DNA of 64,000 nucleotides from Sipunculus nudus. Its lineage: Eukaryota > Annelida > Sipuncula > Golfingiida > Sipunculidae. The translations under genes were made by a program, and so were the position numbers. Of this stretch, positions 53,867 to 62,815 are shown in pieces. Location of the stretch: NCBI GenBank assembly GCA_026874595.1, contig JAPPUL010000071.1, positions 122,001-186,000 of the forward strand. Reading direction: 5' to 3'. The notes beneath the pieces were generated by a model. That model worked only from the letters and a program-made list of their open reading frames with translations. It made no database searches and had not been told where the DNA came from. Every line of letters starts with the position of its first letter. Position 1 is the stretch's first letter.

Positions 53867-54631
53867 TCAAATGCCATAAAGTAGCCGATCGCCAAGGTTT
53901 GACGGTAATCCCGCTTTGTATATCTTCTTTTGAGCTGTTGCTATATCGTATTTTACAAGTCTATATTCAATCGATAATTTATTTGTATCAAAAAAGATAT
54001 ATGAAGCCCTATTATCACGATCCCTTGGCTGACCAACACTCCCAGGATTAATTAGATAATAGGAATCCTTGTTTAAAACAAAGTTATCAGAACCTCCTTC
54101 TCCTTCACTATAATTAATAGGAGATGTGGCAATAGCTCCTTCTGGACTTTTACACCATATCTTTTTTTCATGTGTATGACCATAAAAGCATATTTTAACT
54201 GAGTTATTCTCTTTTAAGTACTCTATGTTTTCTTTAGCCGCTTCTAATCCCATAATATACATGTTTCTGTTAATAAGTCCGCCATGCACCATGTAAAATT
54301 CACTGTCAACTTGTTTTATATCTTTAAAACTTTGCAATATTTCTTTGTAGGAAGGCTTTAAGGTTTTATAAGTCCATCTGGCTGCTATAGATGCAGATAT
54401 ATTAAAATATAAACTCTCACTCAAATTAAATGCTGCATAATCATGATTACCCAAAATACATATAGGCTCAAATGAGAATAAAAGCTCACAACACTCATTA
54501 GGATTTGCACCATACCCTACAATGTCTCCAAGACAAATAACTTTATCATACTTTAATGACTCAATATCCTCAAAAACAGCTCTCAAAGCCTCAAGATTAG
54601 AATGAATATCAGAAAGGATTATATATCTCAT
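53867..54631 (-). CDS. metallophosphoesterase (YfcE/calcineurin-like)
   Basis: A 254-residue phosphodiesterase of the calcineurin-like superfamily. Metal sites: ILSDIHSNLEALRAVFED, CLGDIVGYGANPNECC, LGNHDYAAF, MVHGGLI and FYGHTHEKKIW, and NPGSVGQPRDRD at the end. The substrate is unknown. Standalone, convergent with serA. Confidence 0.9.
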   Translation of the reverse strand: MRYIILSDIHSNLEALRAVFEDIESLKYDKVICLGDIVGYGANPNECCELLFSFEPICILGNHDYAAFNLSESLYFNISASIAARWTYKTLKPSYKEILQSFKDIKQVDSEFYMVHGGLINRNMYIMGLEAAKENIEYLKENNSVKICFYGHTHEKKIWCKSPEGAIATSPINYSEGEGGSDNFVLNKDSYYLINPGSVGQPRDRDNRASYIFFDTNKLSIEYRLVKYDIATAQKKIYKAGLPSNLGDRLLYGI

Positions 54632-54863
54632 TGTAAAATAAATCCTAGATAAGATATTGTTGGTTTTTATACTTAAAGTAAAAGGTTTATTTAATTAAGC
54701 ATTTTATCTTATTTTTAAAAGTTCTTAAAAAAAAAAAGTTATGTAGCTTATATGCACTTAGAGATTTATATTAAGCATTATCTTATTTAAAAAAATAGTT
54801 CTTATAAGCATATTGATATTATATTATTATAATAAAAATGGATGGTTAAGGAGATAATGTTAT

Positions 54864-55541
54864 ATGAACTCTCTTAGTGAGATAACAAAGTGGCATCCTT
54901 TATCGTTGCAAAAATGGCTTCGGGAAATAGACGAAGAAGACTTACTTTTGGTTATGGGACATTTACCTGAAGGGCTTAGACATTTAATAATGGAAAATAT
55001 ATCAACACGTTTACGAAGTATTATAAGTGCATCGATAAAAAATAAAAATGAACACATATCAAAAAGAATAATAGAACGAGCAAAAGAACGTATACTTGAC
55101 GCTGCAAACGAACTTATAGATATGGGAGAGCTAAGCGAACCTGGTGAAGATTCAGAAGAAAGTATTATAACCCAAAAAACTATACTTCCACCTGTTCTGA
55201 CCTCAAATAATACAAGCGAACTTATAAATACTATAACAACATTAAGCGCCTATGCAAAGGAACGCGGAATTCTTGGGCTTGAAGAAACAACTCATCGTAT
55301 AAAAGATCCTTTTTTGAAAGAGGCGATAGAACTAGTAATAGATGGTACAGACCCAGATACTACAGAAGAAATATTAAAAAACCGCGTTGAGGCTATAGGC
55401 TATTATAGAGATTTGCTATATTCTATAATGATAGAAGGGGCACTTGGGATACAATCTGGTGACTCAACTTGGGAAATAGAAACAAAGATAAAATCACTAC
55501 TGCCACCAGAAATGGGACAAAGTACAGAAGAAGAAAAATAA
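54864..55541 (+). CDS. FliG C-terminal-domain / MotA-like protein
   Basis: A 225-residue soluble protein. Residues ~10-90 read like a FliG_C domain: LLLVMGHLPEGLRHLIMENISTRLRSI and ERILDAANELIDMGEL. Residues ~115-200 resemble the cytoplasmic part of MotA: YAKERGILGLEETTHRIKDPFLKEAIELVIDGTDPDTTEEILKNR, in which MotA normally follows with membrane helices; here none is present. A fusion of rotor and stator fragments would be a soluble adaptor at the flagellar motor or a descendant of it. ATG 54864 follows GGAG. Monocistronic. I base this on resemblance only. Confidence 0.7.
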   Translation: MNSLSEITKWHPLSLQKWLREIDEEDLLLVMGHLPEGLRHLIMENISTRLRSIISASIKNKNEHISKRIIERAKERILDAANELIDMGELSEPGEDSEESIITQKTILPPVLTSNNTSELINTITTLSAYAKERGILGLEETTHRIKDPFLKEAIELVIDGTDPDTTEEILKNRVEAIGYYRDLLYSIMIEGALGIQSGDSTWEIETKIKSLLPPEMGQSTEEEK

Positions 55542-55575
55542 ACAAGACTAATACCCTAAGCTAATAACTTAGTAA

Positions 55576-56046
55576 TTATAGCTTTTCAACTTTAATAAGC
55601 TTATCACGAGAATCAAATCGCTTCCTCTCAACGAGCTTTAGTGAAGCATCATAGCGATTTATATAATAATCAGTCAAAACACCATCTTTATACTTTTCAA
55701 AGCGAATAACACGTCCATTGACCTTATCATTATATCGTATAGTATGTACTATGTGATATTTGTAATGAATGACCTTTAGTATATTGCCATTAAAATTAGT
55801 ATATACCTTAAAATAGTTGGTATAGGTCTCAGACTGCTTTTTAGTGATTCTATCCTTGGGTATAAATTTAATTAGGTTATCATTCTCATAAATCCTATAT
55901 TTAGAGAAGTATCTGACAAAAAGCCCATTTTCTTTATAAAAGTCCCGACAGGATATAATAGAACCAAGCAATATTAAACTAATTATAGTATATGAAAGAT
56001 AAATCGTTTTACTACGTAAAAACATCTGAGCACTCTCTAAATACAT
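55576..56046 (-). CDS. hypothetical lipoprotein
   Basis: A 156-residue protein with an N-terminal lipoprotein signal: hydrophobic SYTIISLILLGSIISC, Cys near residue 33 (or 26 from the alternative start Met8 at 56025). The rest is positively charged, with Tyr/Lys-rich beta-repeat-like lines such as KVYTNFNGNILKVIHYKYH and YYINRYDASLKLVERK. This resembles weak MORN/YD-type repeats. Function unknown. Convergent with the FliG/MotA gene. Confidence 0.75.
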   Translation of the reverse strand: MYLESAQMFLRSKTIYLSYTIISLILLGSIISCRDFYKENGLFVRYFSKYRIYENDNLIKFIPKDRITKKQSETYTNYFKVYTNFNGNILKVIHYKYHIVHTIRYNDKVNGRVIRFEKYKDGVLTDYYINRYDASLKLVERKRFDSRDKLIKVEKL

Positions 56047-56192
56047 ATTGATAAACTAAAGCTGCCTTATCATATTCAAAGTATACTAAAGAAAGCTAAA
56101 AGGAAGAATTATAAAAAATTTTAATTATCTTTAAGCTGCAAAGTCGTCTTTAAAAAAAAAAAGAGTCTTACAAGGAGCGAGGAGATATAAAA

Positions 56193-57548
56193 TTGTCAAA
56201 GTTATGGGAAAAGTCGGATTATAAGGCAGTTAACAAAACGCTTGAGCGCTATGAGGTGGGGGAGGATTACAAACTTGACCTTGAGCTTATAGAGCTTGAT
56301 ATAAAAGCAACTTATGCGCATTGCATAATGCTAAAGAGAGTTGGGATACTAAAAAAAGAAGAACTTACTAAAATAAAAGACAGTCTAAAAAGGATTTTGA
56401 AAAGAAAAGACAAAATAGAGCTTAGGATAGAAGATGAGGATATCCACACAAAAGTAGAAAACATGCTTACAAAGGAGCTTGGCGATATAGGTAAGAAGAT
56501 ACACACAGGTCGCAGCCGAAACGATCAAGTACTTGTTGATTTACGTTTATACATAAAACAAGAGCTATTAGAAGTAACTAAACTTATATTAAGATTAAGT
56601 AAAGGGTTAGTTAAATTTGCCAAAGAGCATGAGTTTGTGCCGATGCCAGGATACACGCACATGCAGCAAGGGATGCCATCTTCGGTAGGGCTTTGGTCCT
56701 CATCATTTGTAGAAAATCTTATAGATGAACTTACTTTATTAAAGAGCTTGTATGAGCTAAATGACATGAGTCCGCTTGGTTCTGGAGCAGGGTATGGGGT
56801 ATCAATATATCTTGATCGGGAATTAACACAAAAGCTTCTAGGTTTTAGTCGACTACAAAGTAATGCATTATACTGTGGTAATTCGCGTGGGAAGTTAGAA
56901 AGTACGGTTTTAAGCGGTCTTTCAAGCGTTATGTTGGTACTAAACAAGATAGCATGCGATATACTTTTGTTTACGACAAAAGAGTTTGATTTTTTTGAGA
57001 TATCAGATGAGATAACTACGGGAAGTAGTATTATGCCGCAAAAAAAGAATCTGGACGTACTTGAGTTAATACGCGCTAAAACGTCTAGCATGCTTAGTTT
57101 TGAATTTGCAGTCAAAGGGATAATAAGTTCTTTACCTTCTGGTTATAATAGAGATTTCCAGGAGACAAAAAAGTATCTTATGTCTGGCTTTGGGATGCTC
57201 AAAGACTCTCTTTTTTGTATGACTTTAGTAATAGACTGCATAAAGCCAAAGGAAAAGCAACTTATACGTGGCCACAGGCGTGATCTTTATGCGGCAGACC
57301 ATGCTTATAAGCTCGTAAAGGAGGAGAACATGCCATTTCGCAAAGCATACGCCTATGTGGGCGAGAATCTTTCTAAAATAGAGCTTGAAGATATAAAGGA
57401 AGTGATAAAAAAGCGTGATACAATAGGCTCAACAGGGAATCTAAATCTTTCTGGCTATAAGTCCGCTATTACTAAATTAGAGAAAGAAAACGATATTAAA
57501 ACAAAGCAATTTGAAACTACCCTAGATGCTATTTGGGATTACGAATAG
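56193..57548 (+). CDS. argH: argininosuccinate lyase
   Basis: Last step of arginine synthesis. HTGRSRNDQVLVDLRLYIKQ, PGYTHMQQGMPSSVGLWSSSF, DMSPLGSGAGYGV, TGSSIMPQKKNLDVLELIRA (signature with the catalytic Ser loop). 451 residues. The start is TTG at 56193, preceded by GGAGCGAGGAGA. Not in the argBDF operon; followed after 3 bases by the HAD gene, so the two are coupled. Confidence 0.95.
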   Translation: MSKLWEKSDYKAVNKTLERYEVGEDYKLDLELIELDIKATYAHCIMLKRVGILKKEELTKIKDSLKRILKRKDKIELRIEDEDIHTKVENMLTKELGDIGKKIHTGRSRNDQVLVDLRLYIKQELLEVTKLILRLSKGLVKFAKEHEFVPMPGYTHMQQGMPSSVGLWSSSFVENLIDELTLLKSLYELNDMSPLGSGAGYGVSIYLDRELTQKLLGFSRLQSNALYCGNSRGKLESTVLSGLSSVMLVLNKIACDILLFTTKEFDFFEISDEITTGSSIMPQKKNLDVLELIRAKTSSMLSFEFAVKGIISSLPSGYNRDFQETKKYLMSGFGMLKDSLFCMTLVIDCIKPKEKQLIRGHRRDLYAADHAYKLVKEENMPFRKAYAYVGENLSKIELEDIKEVIKKRDTIGSTGNLNLSGYKSAITKLEKENDIKTKQFETTLDAIWDYE

Positions 57549-57551
57549 CTT

Positions 57552-58256
57552 ATGCTGGATAAAGAGACTTATAAAAAGTTAAACAAAGTAAAACTTATAA
57601 TATTTGATATGGACGGAGTACTTGTAGATGTTTCAAGGTCCTACATAGAAACGATACTTAAAACAGCAAATCATTTCTGCATAGGTTTTGCAACACTGGC
57701 TAAGATAAAGGAATTAAAAGCACTTGGCGGGTTTAATAACGACTGGGCCTTAACAATAGAACTAATAAAGAGGAGCGGTGTAAGGATAAAAGATGAGGAA
57801 GTAATTGAGAAGTTCCAAAGTATTTATTGGGGAGCTAATGGCAATGGTCTTATCCAGTCTGAAACATGGCTTATAAAAGATTATATACTAAAGAAGCTTT
57901 ATAATTTATATAAGCTTGCAATATTCACGGGACGACCAAAACAAGAAGCATTATATACTCTTAAATTAAATAATGCATTTGAGCTTTTTAATCCTATAGT
58001 GGCTATGGAAGATGTTGAGCTTGAAAAGCCATCGCCCGATGGAATATATCGTATACTACGTTTTCATAAAAACATAAAAGAAGATGAAGTTTTATATATA
58101 GGCGATACAGTAGATGATATGCAAGCAGCTAAAACAGCTGGTATACATGCAATCGCTATTGCTCCATTTAATACGACACATATTATGAGAGAGCTTGGTT
58201 TGGCAATTATAAACGATATAAACGCTCTGTACACCATTCTAAATATCGCTAAATAA
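57552..58256 (+). CDS. HAD-superfamily phosphatase (subfamily IA)
   Basis: A 234-residue hydrolase. Motif I LIIFDMDGVLVDVSRSYIETI, motif II AIFTGRPKQEA, Lys motif VELEKPSPDGIYRIL, motif IV LYIGDTVDDMQAAKTAGI. A phosphoglycolate or histidinol-phosphate-like substrate is possible. Its last 26 codons are duplicated downstream (224-bp unit). Translational coupling to argH. Confidence 0.9.
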   Translation: MLDKETYKKLNKVKLIIFDMDGVLVDVSRSYIETILKTANHFCIGFATLAKIKELKALGGFNNDWALTIELIKRSGVRIKDEEVIEKFQSIYWGANGNGLIQSETWLIKDYILKKLYNLYKLAIFTGRPKQEALYTLKLNNAFELFNPIVAMEDVELEKPSPDGIYRILRFHKNIKEDEVLYIGDTVDDMQAAKTAGIHAIAIAPFNTTHIMRELGLAIINDINALYTILNIAK

Positions 58257-58626
58257 GGCTATACTTTTGTAGTTCTTTTTTTAGTATGTCATATGAATTA
58301 GATGCTATATTACAAACAGGTGCTCGTACTTCGTTAGAACAATGGCCCATAATAGCCAATGCCTCTTTTACTGGAGCCGGGTTTGTTTCTATAAACAAGG
58401 CTCATATTATGAGAGAGCTTGGTTTGGCAATTATAAACGATATAAACGCTTTGTACACCATTCTAAATATCGCTAAATAAGGCTATACTTTTGTAGTTCT
58501 TTTTTTAGTATGTCATATGAATTAGATGCTATATTACAAACAGGTGCTCGTACTTCGTTAGAACAATGACCCATAATAGCCAATGCCTCTTTTACTGGAG
58601 CCGGGTTTGTTTCTATAAACAAGGCA
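58179..58626. repeat. 224-bp tandem duplication over the convergent HAD and dapA ends
   Basis: Copy 1 is 58179-58402, copy 2 is 58403-58626. They differ by two transitions plus the edge base. The intact HAD stop (58256) is in copy 1 and the intact dapA stop (58473) in copy 2. Back-projecting, the dapA stop of copy 1 lies at 58249, so before duplication the two coding regions overlapped by about 8 bases. A spurious 64-codon frame (58286-58480) arises inside. Confidence 0.95.
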
Positions 58627-59345
58627 TTAATTAAATCTAAATATTTATAATGCAAATCAGATGCTTTTGTAAAATCATTCTTATTACAATATGATATAAG
58701 CTCAGCTACTTCCTTAGGCATTATATTTGAAAGCACAGAGATTACCCCACAACCCCCTATACTGTATAGTGGTACTGTTAAAATATCGTCTCCTGAGATA
58801 AGCAAAAAATCCTTCCCACACTCTTTTCGTATCTCCATCGCTTGCGAAAGCGAGCCCGCTGATTCCTTTACTCCTATTATATTTTTATGTTTACTAAGTC
58901 GTGCCATTGTCGTTGGCAAAATGTTTACTGCTGTTCGCCCGGGTATGTTATATAGTATTATCGGTATGGATATTTTGTCTGCAATGCTTGTAAAATGTCT
59001 ATATAAGCCTTCTTGTGTCGGCTTATTATAATACGGACTTACCAGTAATACCCCATCTGCTCCCACCTCTTGTGCATGCTTACTAAACCTAAGTGCCTCT
59101 AATGTGTTATTTGATCCCGTGCCCGCAAGTACTTTTACCCGCTTTCTTACTCTCTCCACCGCAAAGCGTATTACCTCATTATGTTCCTCATCCGATAAGG
59201 TCGGCGACTCACCCGTCGTCCCACACGGCAATATACCATCAACTCCCCCAGCTATTTGCATCTCTATATGCCTTCCAAAAGCAGTGTAATCTACTTTCCC
59301 ATCCCTAAACGGTGTTACTATGGCTGTTGTTAATCCTTCAAACAT
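58473..59345 (-). CDS. dapA: 4-hydroxy-tetrahydrodipicolinate synthase
   Basis: First step of the DAP/lysine branch. GILPCGTTGESPTLSDEEH, YNKPTQEGLYRHF, ILYNIPGRTAVNI (Tyr), IIGVKESAGS (Schiff-base Lys) and GDDILTVPLYSIGGCGVISV. 290 residues, full length. ATG 59345. Convergent with HAD; the 3' end is in duplicated DNA. Confidence 0.96.
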   Translation of the reverse strand: MFEGLTTAIVTPFRDGKVDYTAFGRHIEMQIAGGVDGILPCGTTGESPTLSDEEHNEVIRFAVERVRKRVKVLAGTGSNNTLEALRFSKHAQEVGADGVLLVSPYYNKPTQEGLYRHFTSIADKISIPIILYNIPGRTAVNILPTTMARLSKHKNIIGVKESAGSLSQAMEIRKECGKDFLLISGDDILTVPLYSIGGCGVISVLSNIMPKEVAELISYCNKNDFTKASDLHYKYLDLINALFIETNPAPVKEALAIMGHCSNEVRAPVCNIASNSYDILKKELQKYSLI

Positions 59346-59531
59346 TTTCTCCTTCCTAATAAGCTTTTTTCATTCCCTTATAACAAAATATGCGTCTCTT
59401 TGGCTCTTCGTTTTGCTATGTAACTAAATATAGTAATTTTAATTTTTCCTTTTGGAAACTTTATTCTTTATTTTTATTTATATATGTTTGTCTTTTAAGT
59501 ATTAATTTGTTTTGTGAGGTTTGGACTTATT

Positions 59532-60455
59532 ATGTTTACTAAAAAAAATACCCCTCTTATCCTTCTTACCTTTATCATTACCACTGCTTTGTCTTTTTCA
59601 TGCTCTAAGAATTATAAGTATTCCTTAAACGATGCTCCATTCCATATCCTCGATTTTAACAAGAAGCACTTGATCTCTTATGAAAAGTTTATCAATAAAC
59701 TTGCACAATACCAAATTGTCTTTATCGGGGAACTGCATAATAAACAGTTTATTCATGATATGGAGCTTAGCATTATAAAAGATATATATAAGAACAAAAT
59801 AGATTCAAACAAAAAAATTATTATCTCTATGGAAATGTTTGACCAAGATGTTCAAAAACACATAAATCTCTTCTTGAATAATAAATCTGATACCAAAACT
59901 TTTATCAAAAATACAAAAGCTTGGTCGAACTATTTAAAGGCTTATCACCCCATTATCTTGTTCGCTAAAAAATACAAGATAAAAATATTAGCTATGAATA
60001 CTCCGAGAGACATTCGTAGACAAGTTGTTAAACAGGGTACTAAGAGTTTTAACTTAATTGACAAAAACTTTAAACCAACTTTTGACATTTGGAATGACCT
60101 TGTTTATGAAAAGTATTTTTTTGACTCGTTCCCAGCCCAGGCCCATCTAGCTAATACTTATAATCGCTTTCTTAAAAACTTCTTTTATGCTTCCATTCTT
60201 AAAGACTTTAACATGGCTAGTGCTATCGTTAACTCGATAAAGGATACAAATTATACATTGATTTCTATCAACGGAAAGTTTCATTCAGACTATTCTATTG
60301 CTATCCCTAACCTAATTAGAAAGATTGCTGACGCTAATTCTATACCTACTTCTATTGCTTCTGTTTCTTTTGTCACTACAAAAAAATATTCAAACTTTTA
60401 TAATAATTACTCCGTCAATGCTAAAATTGCCGACTTCATCTTATTCAATAACTAA
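59532..60455 (+). CDS. ChaN-like haem-binding lipoprotein
   Basis: From ATG 59532, N-terminus MFTKKNTPLILLTFIITTALSFSCSK has a lipobox (LSFSC), though a GTG at 59514 would add six residues. IVFIGELHNKQFIHDMELSIIKDI and SMEMFDQDVQKHINLF contain the conserved Glu-Leu-His and Glu-Met-Phe motifs of ChaN; AMNTPRDIRRQVVKQG follows. ChaN binds haem or iron in the periplasm side of iron transport. Terminator hairpin follows. Confidence 0.88.
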   Translation: MFTKKNTPLILLTFIITTALSFSCSKNYKYSLNDAPFHILDFNKKHLISYEKFINKLAQYQIVFIGELHNKQFIHDMELSIIKDIYKNKIDSNKKIIISMEMFDQDVQKHINLFLNNKSDTKTFIKNTKAWSNYLKAYHPIILFAKKYKIKILAMNTPRDIRRQVVKQGTKSFNLIDKNFKPTFDIWNDLVYEKYFFDSFPAQAHLANTYNRFLKNFFYASILKDFNMASAIVNSIKDTNYTLISINGKFHSDYSIAIPNLIRKIADANSIPTSIASVSFVTTKKYSNFYNNYSVNAKIADFILFNN

Positions 60456-60478
60456 ACCCTTTTCTATTCTTGTTTTTA

Positions 60479-60516
60479 AGCCATTCACTTTTTTCAACAA
60501 TGTGTGGCTTTTTTTA
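60479..60516 (+). terminator. terminator after the ChaN-like gene
   Basis: AGCCATTCAC pairs (two-base bulge) with GTGTGGCT, then a T run at 60510-60516. Confidence 0.65.
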
Positions 60517-60652
60517 TACACTTGCTCTTTTATAAACAAAATAATACGCCATCCATACATATATTAAATTATATGTTTTCCCCTAACTCCCTTTATTCAC
60601 GCCATTTATAATCTCATATTTTAAAAATGTTTTTACCGCTCTTCTTGTCTTG

Positions 60653-60670
60653 TTGGCACGCTTTTTGATG
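60653..60670 (+). promoter_or_regulatory. possible sigma-54-like promoter before the sigma factor gene
   Basis: TTGGCACGCTTTTTGAT is close to the -24/-12 consensus TGGCACG-N4-TTGC(A/T), with TTGAT in place of TTGCW. It lies ~43 bases before the ATG at 60713. The critical GC at -12 is GA, so strength is doubtful. Confidence 0.4.
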
Positions 60671-60712
60671 TATATATGCAGAAACTATAATAAATAGAAA
60701 GAAGGATTAATT

Positions 60713-61588
60713 ATGATAAGTTCACAAACTAATTGCAAATATTCTAACGAGAACGTTAATAAAAACGAAGAGTCTGAATCTTCTTTCTCGCATTATTTAA
60801 AAGATATTTCCAATTATACTTTATTGTCTTTTGACGAGGAGAAGGACCTTTCAAAGAAAATTAAAAACGGGGATATGGACGCACTTGAAAAACTTATCAA
60901 CAGTAATTTACGACTAGTTATTAAATTTGCTAGCTCTTTTGCTAGAACAGGCTATAACCTTGATGACCTCATACAGGAAGGGAATATTGGTCTTATGCGT
61001 GCTGCTCAAAAATATGATCATAACAAAAATGTTCGCTTTGCTACTTATGCCAGCCAGTGGATTAAGCAGACTATAATCCGTTCTTTACAAAAAGATTCTC
61101 CCGTTAAATTACCTTACAGAAAAGAATATATGATTAAAAAACTAAATGATATTTCTAGGCAGTTCATGGAGGAATATGAACGTGAGCCGGAACTTCAGGA
61201 AATCGCTAATAAGATAGATGTCTCTGTTTTGATCTTAAGGCAAGCTCAGAAATATAAAATATCTGTTGTCCCTCTTAATTATAAGACGGCTAATGGCACT
61301 GACTTCGATATCGAAAACATTACCCCAAGTGCTGTCGATAACCCGTTAGATTCATTGCTCAAAAAAGACCTTACTTCTGAGATGAATAAGGCTTTAAATA
61401 CTTTAAGTCCTAAAGAAAAAACAATTATTCAATACCGATTCGGCCTGGGCAAACAACAAAAACAAACTCTTAAAACTATCGGAGACAAATTTGGAATCTC
61501 TCAAGAGAGTGTTAGACAGATTACTTCAACTAGCCTTAAAAAACTTAAGGCGACTTATCTTTACCTTGAAGACTATATGACAGGATAA
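60713..61588 (+). CDS. sigma-70 family RNA polymerase sigma factor (RpoD/RpoH-like, short)
   Basis: A 291-residue primary-type sigma with regions 2-4. Region 1.2/2.1: FSHYLKDISNYTLLSFDEE, INSNLRLVIKFASSFARTGYNLDDLIQEGNIGLMRAAQKYD; 2.4: FATYASQWIKQTIIRSL; 3.0-3.1; 4.2 TLKTIGDKFGISQESVRQITSTSLKKLKATYLYLE. Lacks region 1.1. The long N-terminal Asn/Ser leader is not conserved. AAGGATT precedes the ATG. The single-copy duplication AGCAATTATCA begins just after the stop. Confidence 0.92.
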   Translation: MISSQTNCKYSNENVNKNEESESSFSHYLKDISNYTLLSFDEEKDLSKKIKNGDMDALEKLINSNLRLVIKFASSFARTGYNLDDLIQEGNIGLMRAAQKYDHNKNVRFATYASQWIKQTIIRSLQKDSPVKLPYRKEYMIKKLNDISRQFMEEYEREPELQEIANKIDVSVLILRQAQKYKISVVPLNYKTANGTDFDIENITPSAVDNPLDSLLKKDLTSEMNKALNTLSPKEKTIIQYRFGLGKQQKQTLKTIGDKFGISQESVRQITSTSLKKLKATYLYLEDYMTG

Positions 61589-61590
61589 AG

Positions 61591-61612
61591 AGCAATTATC
61601 AAGCAATTATCT
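61591..61612. repeat. 11-bp perfect tandem duplication after the sigma factor gene
   Basis: AGCAATTATCA followed by AGCAATTATCT, two bases after the stop codon (61586-61588). Confidence 0.9.
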
Positions 61613-61630
61613 TACTTTCATCCTCTGAAT

Positions 61631-61664
61631 AAGACAAAGAATGGTATTATACATTCTTTGTCTT
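61631..61664. terminator. convergent terminator between the sigma gene and acpP
   Basis: A perfect 13-bp stem, AAGACAAAGAATG / CATTCTTTGTCTT, eight-base loop; T-rich flanks on both sides. Terminates both directions. Confidence 0.88.
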
Positions 61665-61680
61665 GTCTTTATTCTATGCC

Positions 61681-61923
61681 TTATTCTGTCTTTGCGTATT
61701 GTTCTATATATTTAAGAACATCTTTAACCGTTAGTATCTTTTCTACTTCTTCATCCGGAATCTCTATATCAAATTCATCTTCAAGTGCCATTATTAGTTC
61801 TACTATATCTAGAGAATCACATCCCAAATCATCTATGAAGGACGCATCCTCAACTATCTCCCCAGCCTCCACATTAAGCTTGTCTAATATTATTTCCTTT
61901 AATTTTTCAAAATGTTTAGACAT
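61681..61923 (-). CDS. acpP: acyl carrier protein
   Basis: An 80-residue ACP. The phosphopantetheine Ser is in [31 protein letters not shown] is normal. Not next to fabF or fabG; it stands alone 36 kb away. ATG 61923, GAGG upstream (AGGAGG on the minus strand just before). Confidence 0.95.
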   Translation of the reverse strand: MSKHFEKLKEIILDKLNVEAGEIVEDASFIDDLGCDSLDIVELIMALEDEFDIEIPDEEVEKILTVKDVLKYIEQYAKTE

Positions 61924-62130
61924 TAATTATTCCTCCAGCCTTGGTTTTCTACATCCATATTGTCCAAGGCGTATACCTGTTCAATCTCTAGTAATATAAA
62001 TACTCTTAACCTTTATGTCAACTTTTATTTTGCTTCTTAGAAAAATATAACAACAATATTGTTAACAGCTTATTTTGCTTATCTTAACTTTATTTTATTT
62101 TTCTGTACCTTTTTTATTATTATCTAACTT

Positions 62131-62784
62131 ATGTTAAAAGCGTTGAAACTTTATCTTAAAAATACTACTAAGCTTTATAAAAAGTTAAGCTTTGCTATTC
62201 GTCTGTTTGCTTATTTAATGTTTTTTGTTCTTACTACAGCTTCTTGTTCCAAGAAAACTTCTAATAACGATAATGCTCATTTAACATATTATGAGTTTGG
62301 GGGCAATTTTACTCTTACTTCTCACAATAATTCTTCTTTCTCTCTTGATATGCTTAAAGGTAAAATTGTTTTGCTCTTTTTTGGCTACACTTATTGTCCT
62401 GACGCTTGTCCTATCACATTAAATAAACTGCGTAAAGCCTTTGCGCTCCTTGATGCACAGACTAAAAACTCTATCCAAATATTATTTGTTAGCGTCGACC
62501 CTGAGCGTGACTCTCCTTCATCTATTAAAAAATATATTGAAAGCTTTAAGATGAATGCTCTTGGCCTTACTGGCTCTCTTTATGATATTAAGAAAGTTAC
62601 TAAGCTTTATAAGGCTACTTTTAGAAAGAATTTTGACCACTCACCTAAAAAAGGACTCGATTATTATACTATTGACCATACTACTTTTATTTACATGATT
62701 GACCAGGATTCTAAGCTTAGGTACCTTTTTAATCACGACTCTAAACCCCAATTTATAGCAAATACTATCAAGCTCCTTTTATAA
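62131..62784 (+). CDS. SCO1/SenC-family copper-binding thioredoxin-like lipoprotein
   Basis: A 217-residue protein. Signal-anchor and lipobox in FVLTTASCSK; the SCO motif FFGYTYCPDACPITLNKLRKAF (CxxxC) and the distal His in YYTIDHTTFIYMID; FVSVDPERDSPSSIKKYIESF. It helps assemble CuA of cytochrome c oxidase or handles thiol/copper redox. So the organism may respire oxygen or nitrous oxide. Confidence 0.92.
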   Translation: MLKALKLYLKNTTKLYKKLSFAIRLFAYLMFFVLTTASCSKKTSNNDNAHLTYYEFGGNFTLTSHNNSSFSLDMLKGKIVLLFFGYTYCPDACPITLNKLRKAFALLDAQTKNSIQILFVSVDPERDSPSSIKKYIESFKMNALGLTGSLYDIKKVTKLYKATFRKNFDHSPKKGLDYYTIDHTTFIYMIDQDSKLRYLFNHDSKPQFIANTIKLLL

Positions 62785-62815
62785 ACATTTATTTATAAAC
62801 AGCTATACTTACCGC

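Noticed and set aside
58286-58480. 64-codon open frame between the HAD and dapA genes
   Set aside because: It is a chimera created by the 224-bp duplication: antisense of the dapA 3' end joined to a copy of the HAD 3' end.
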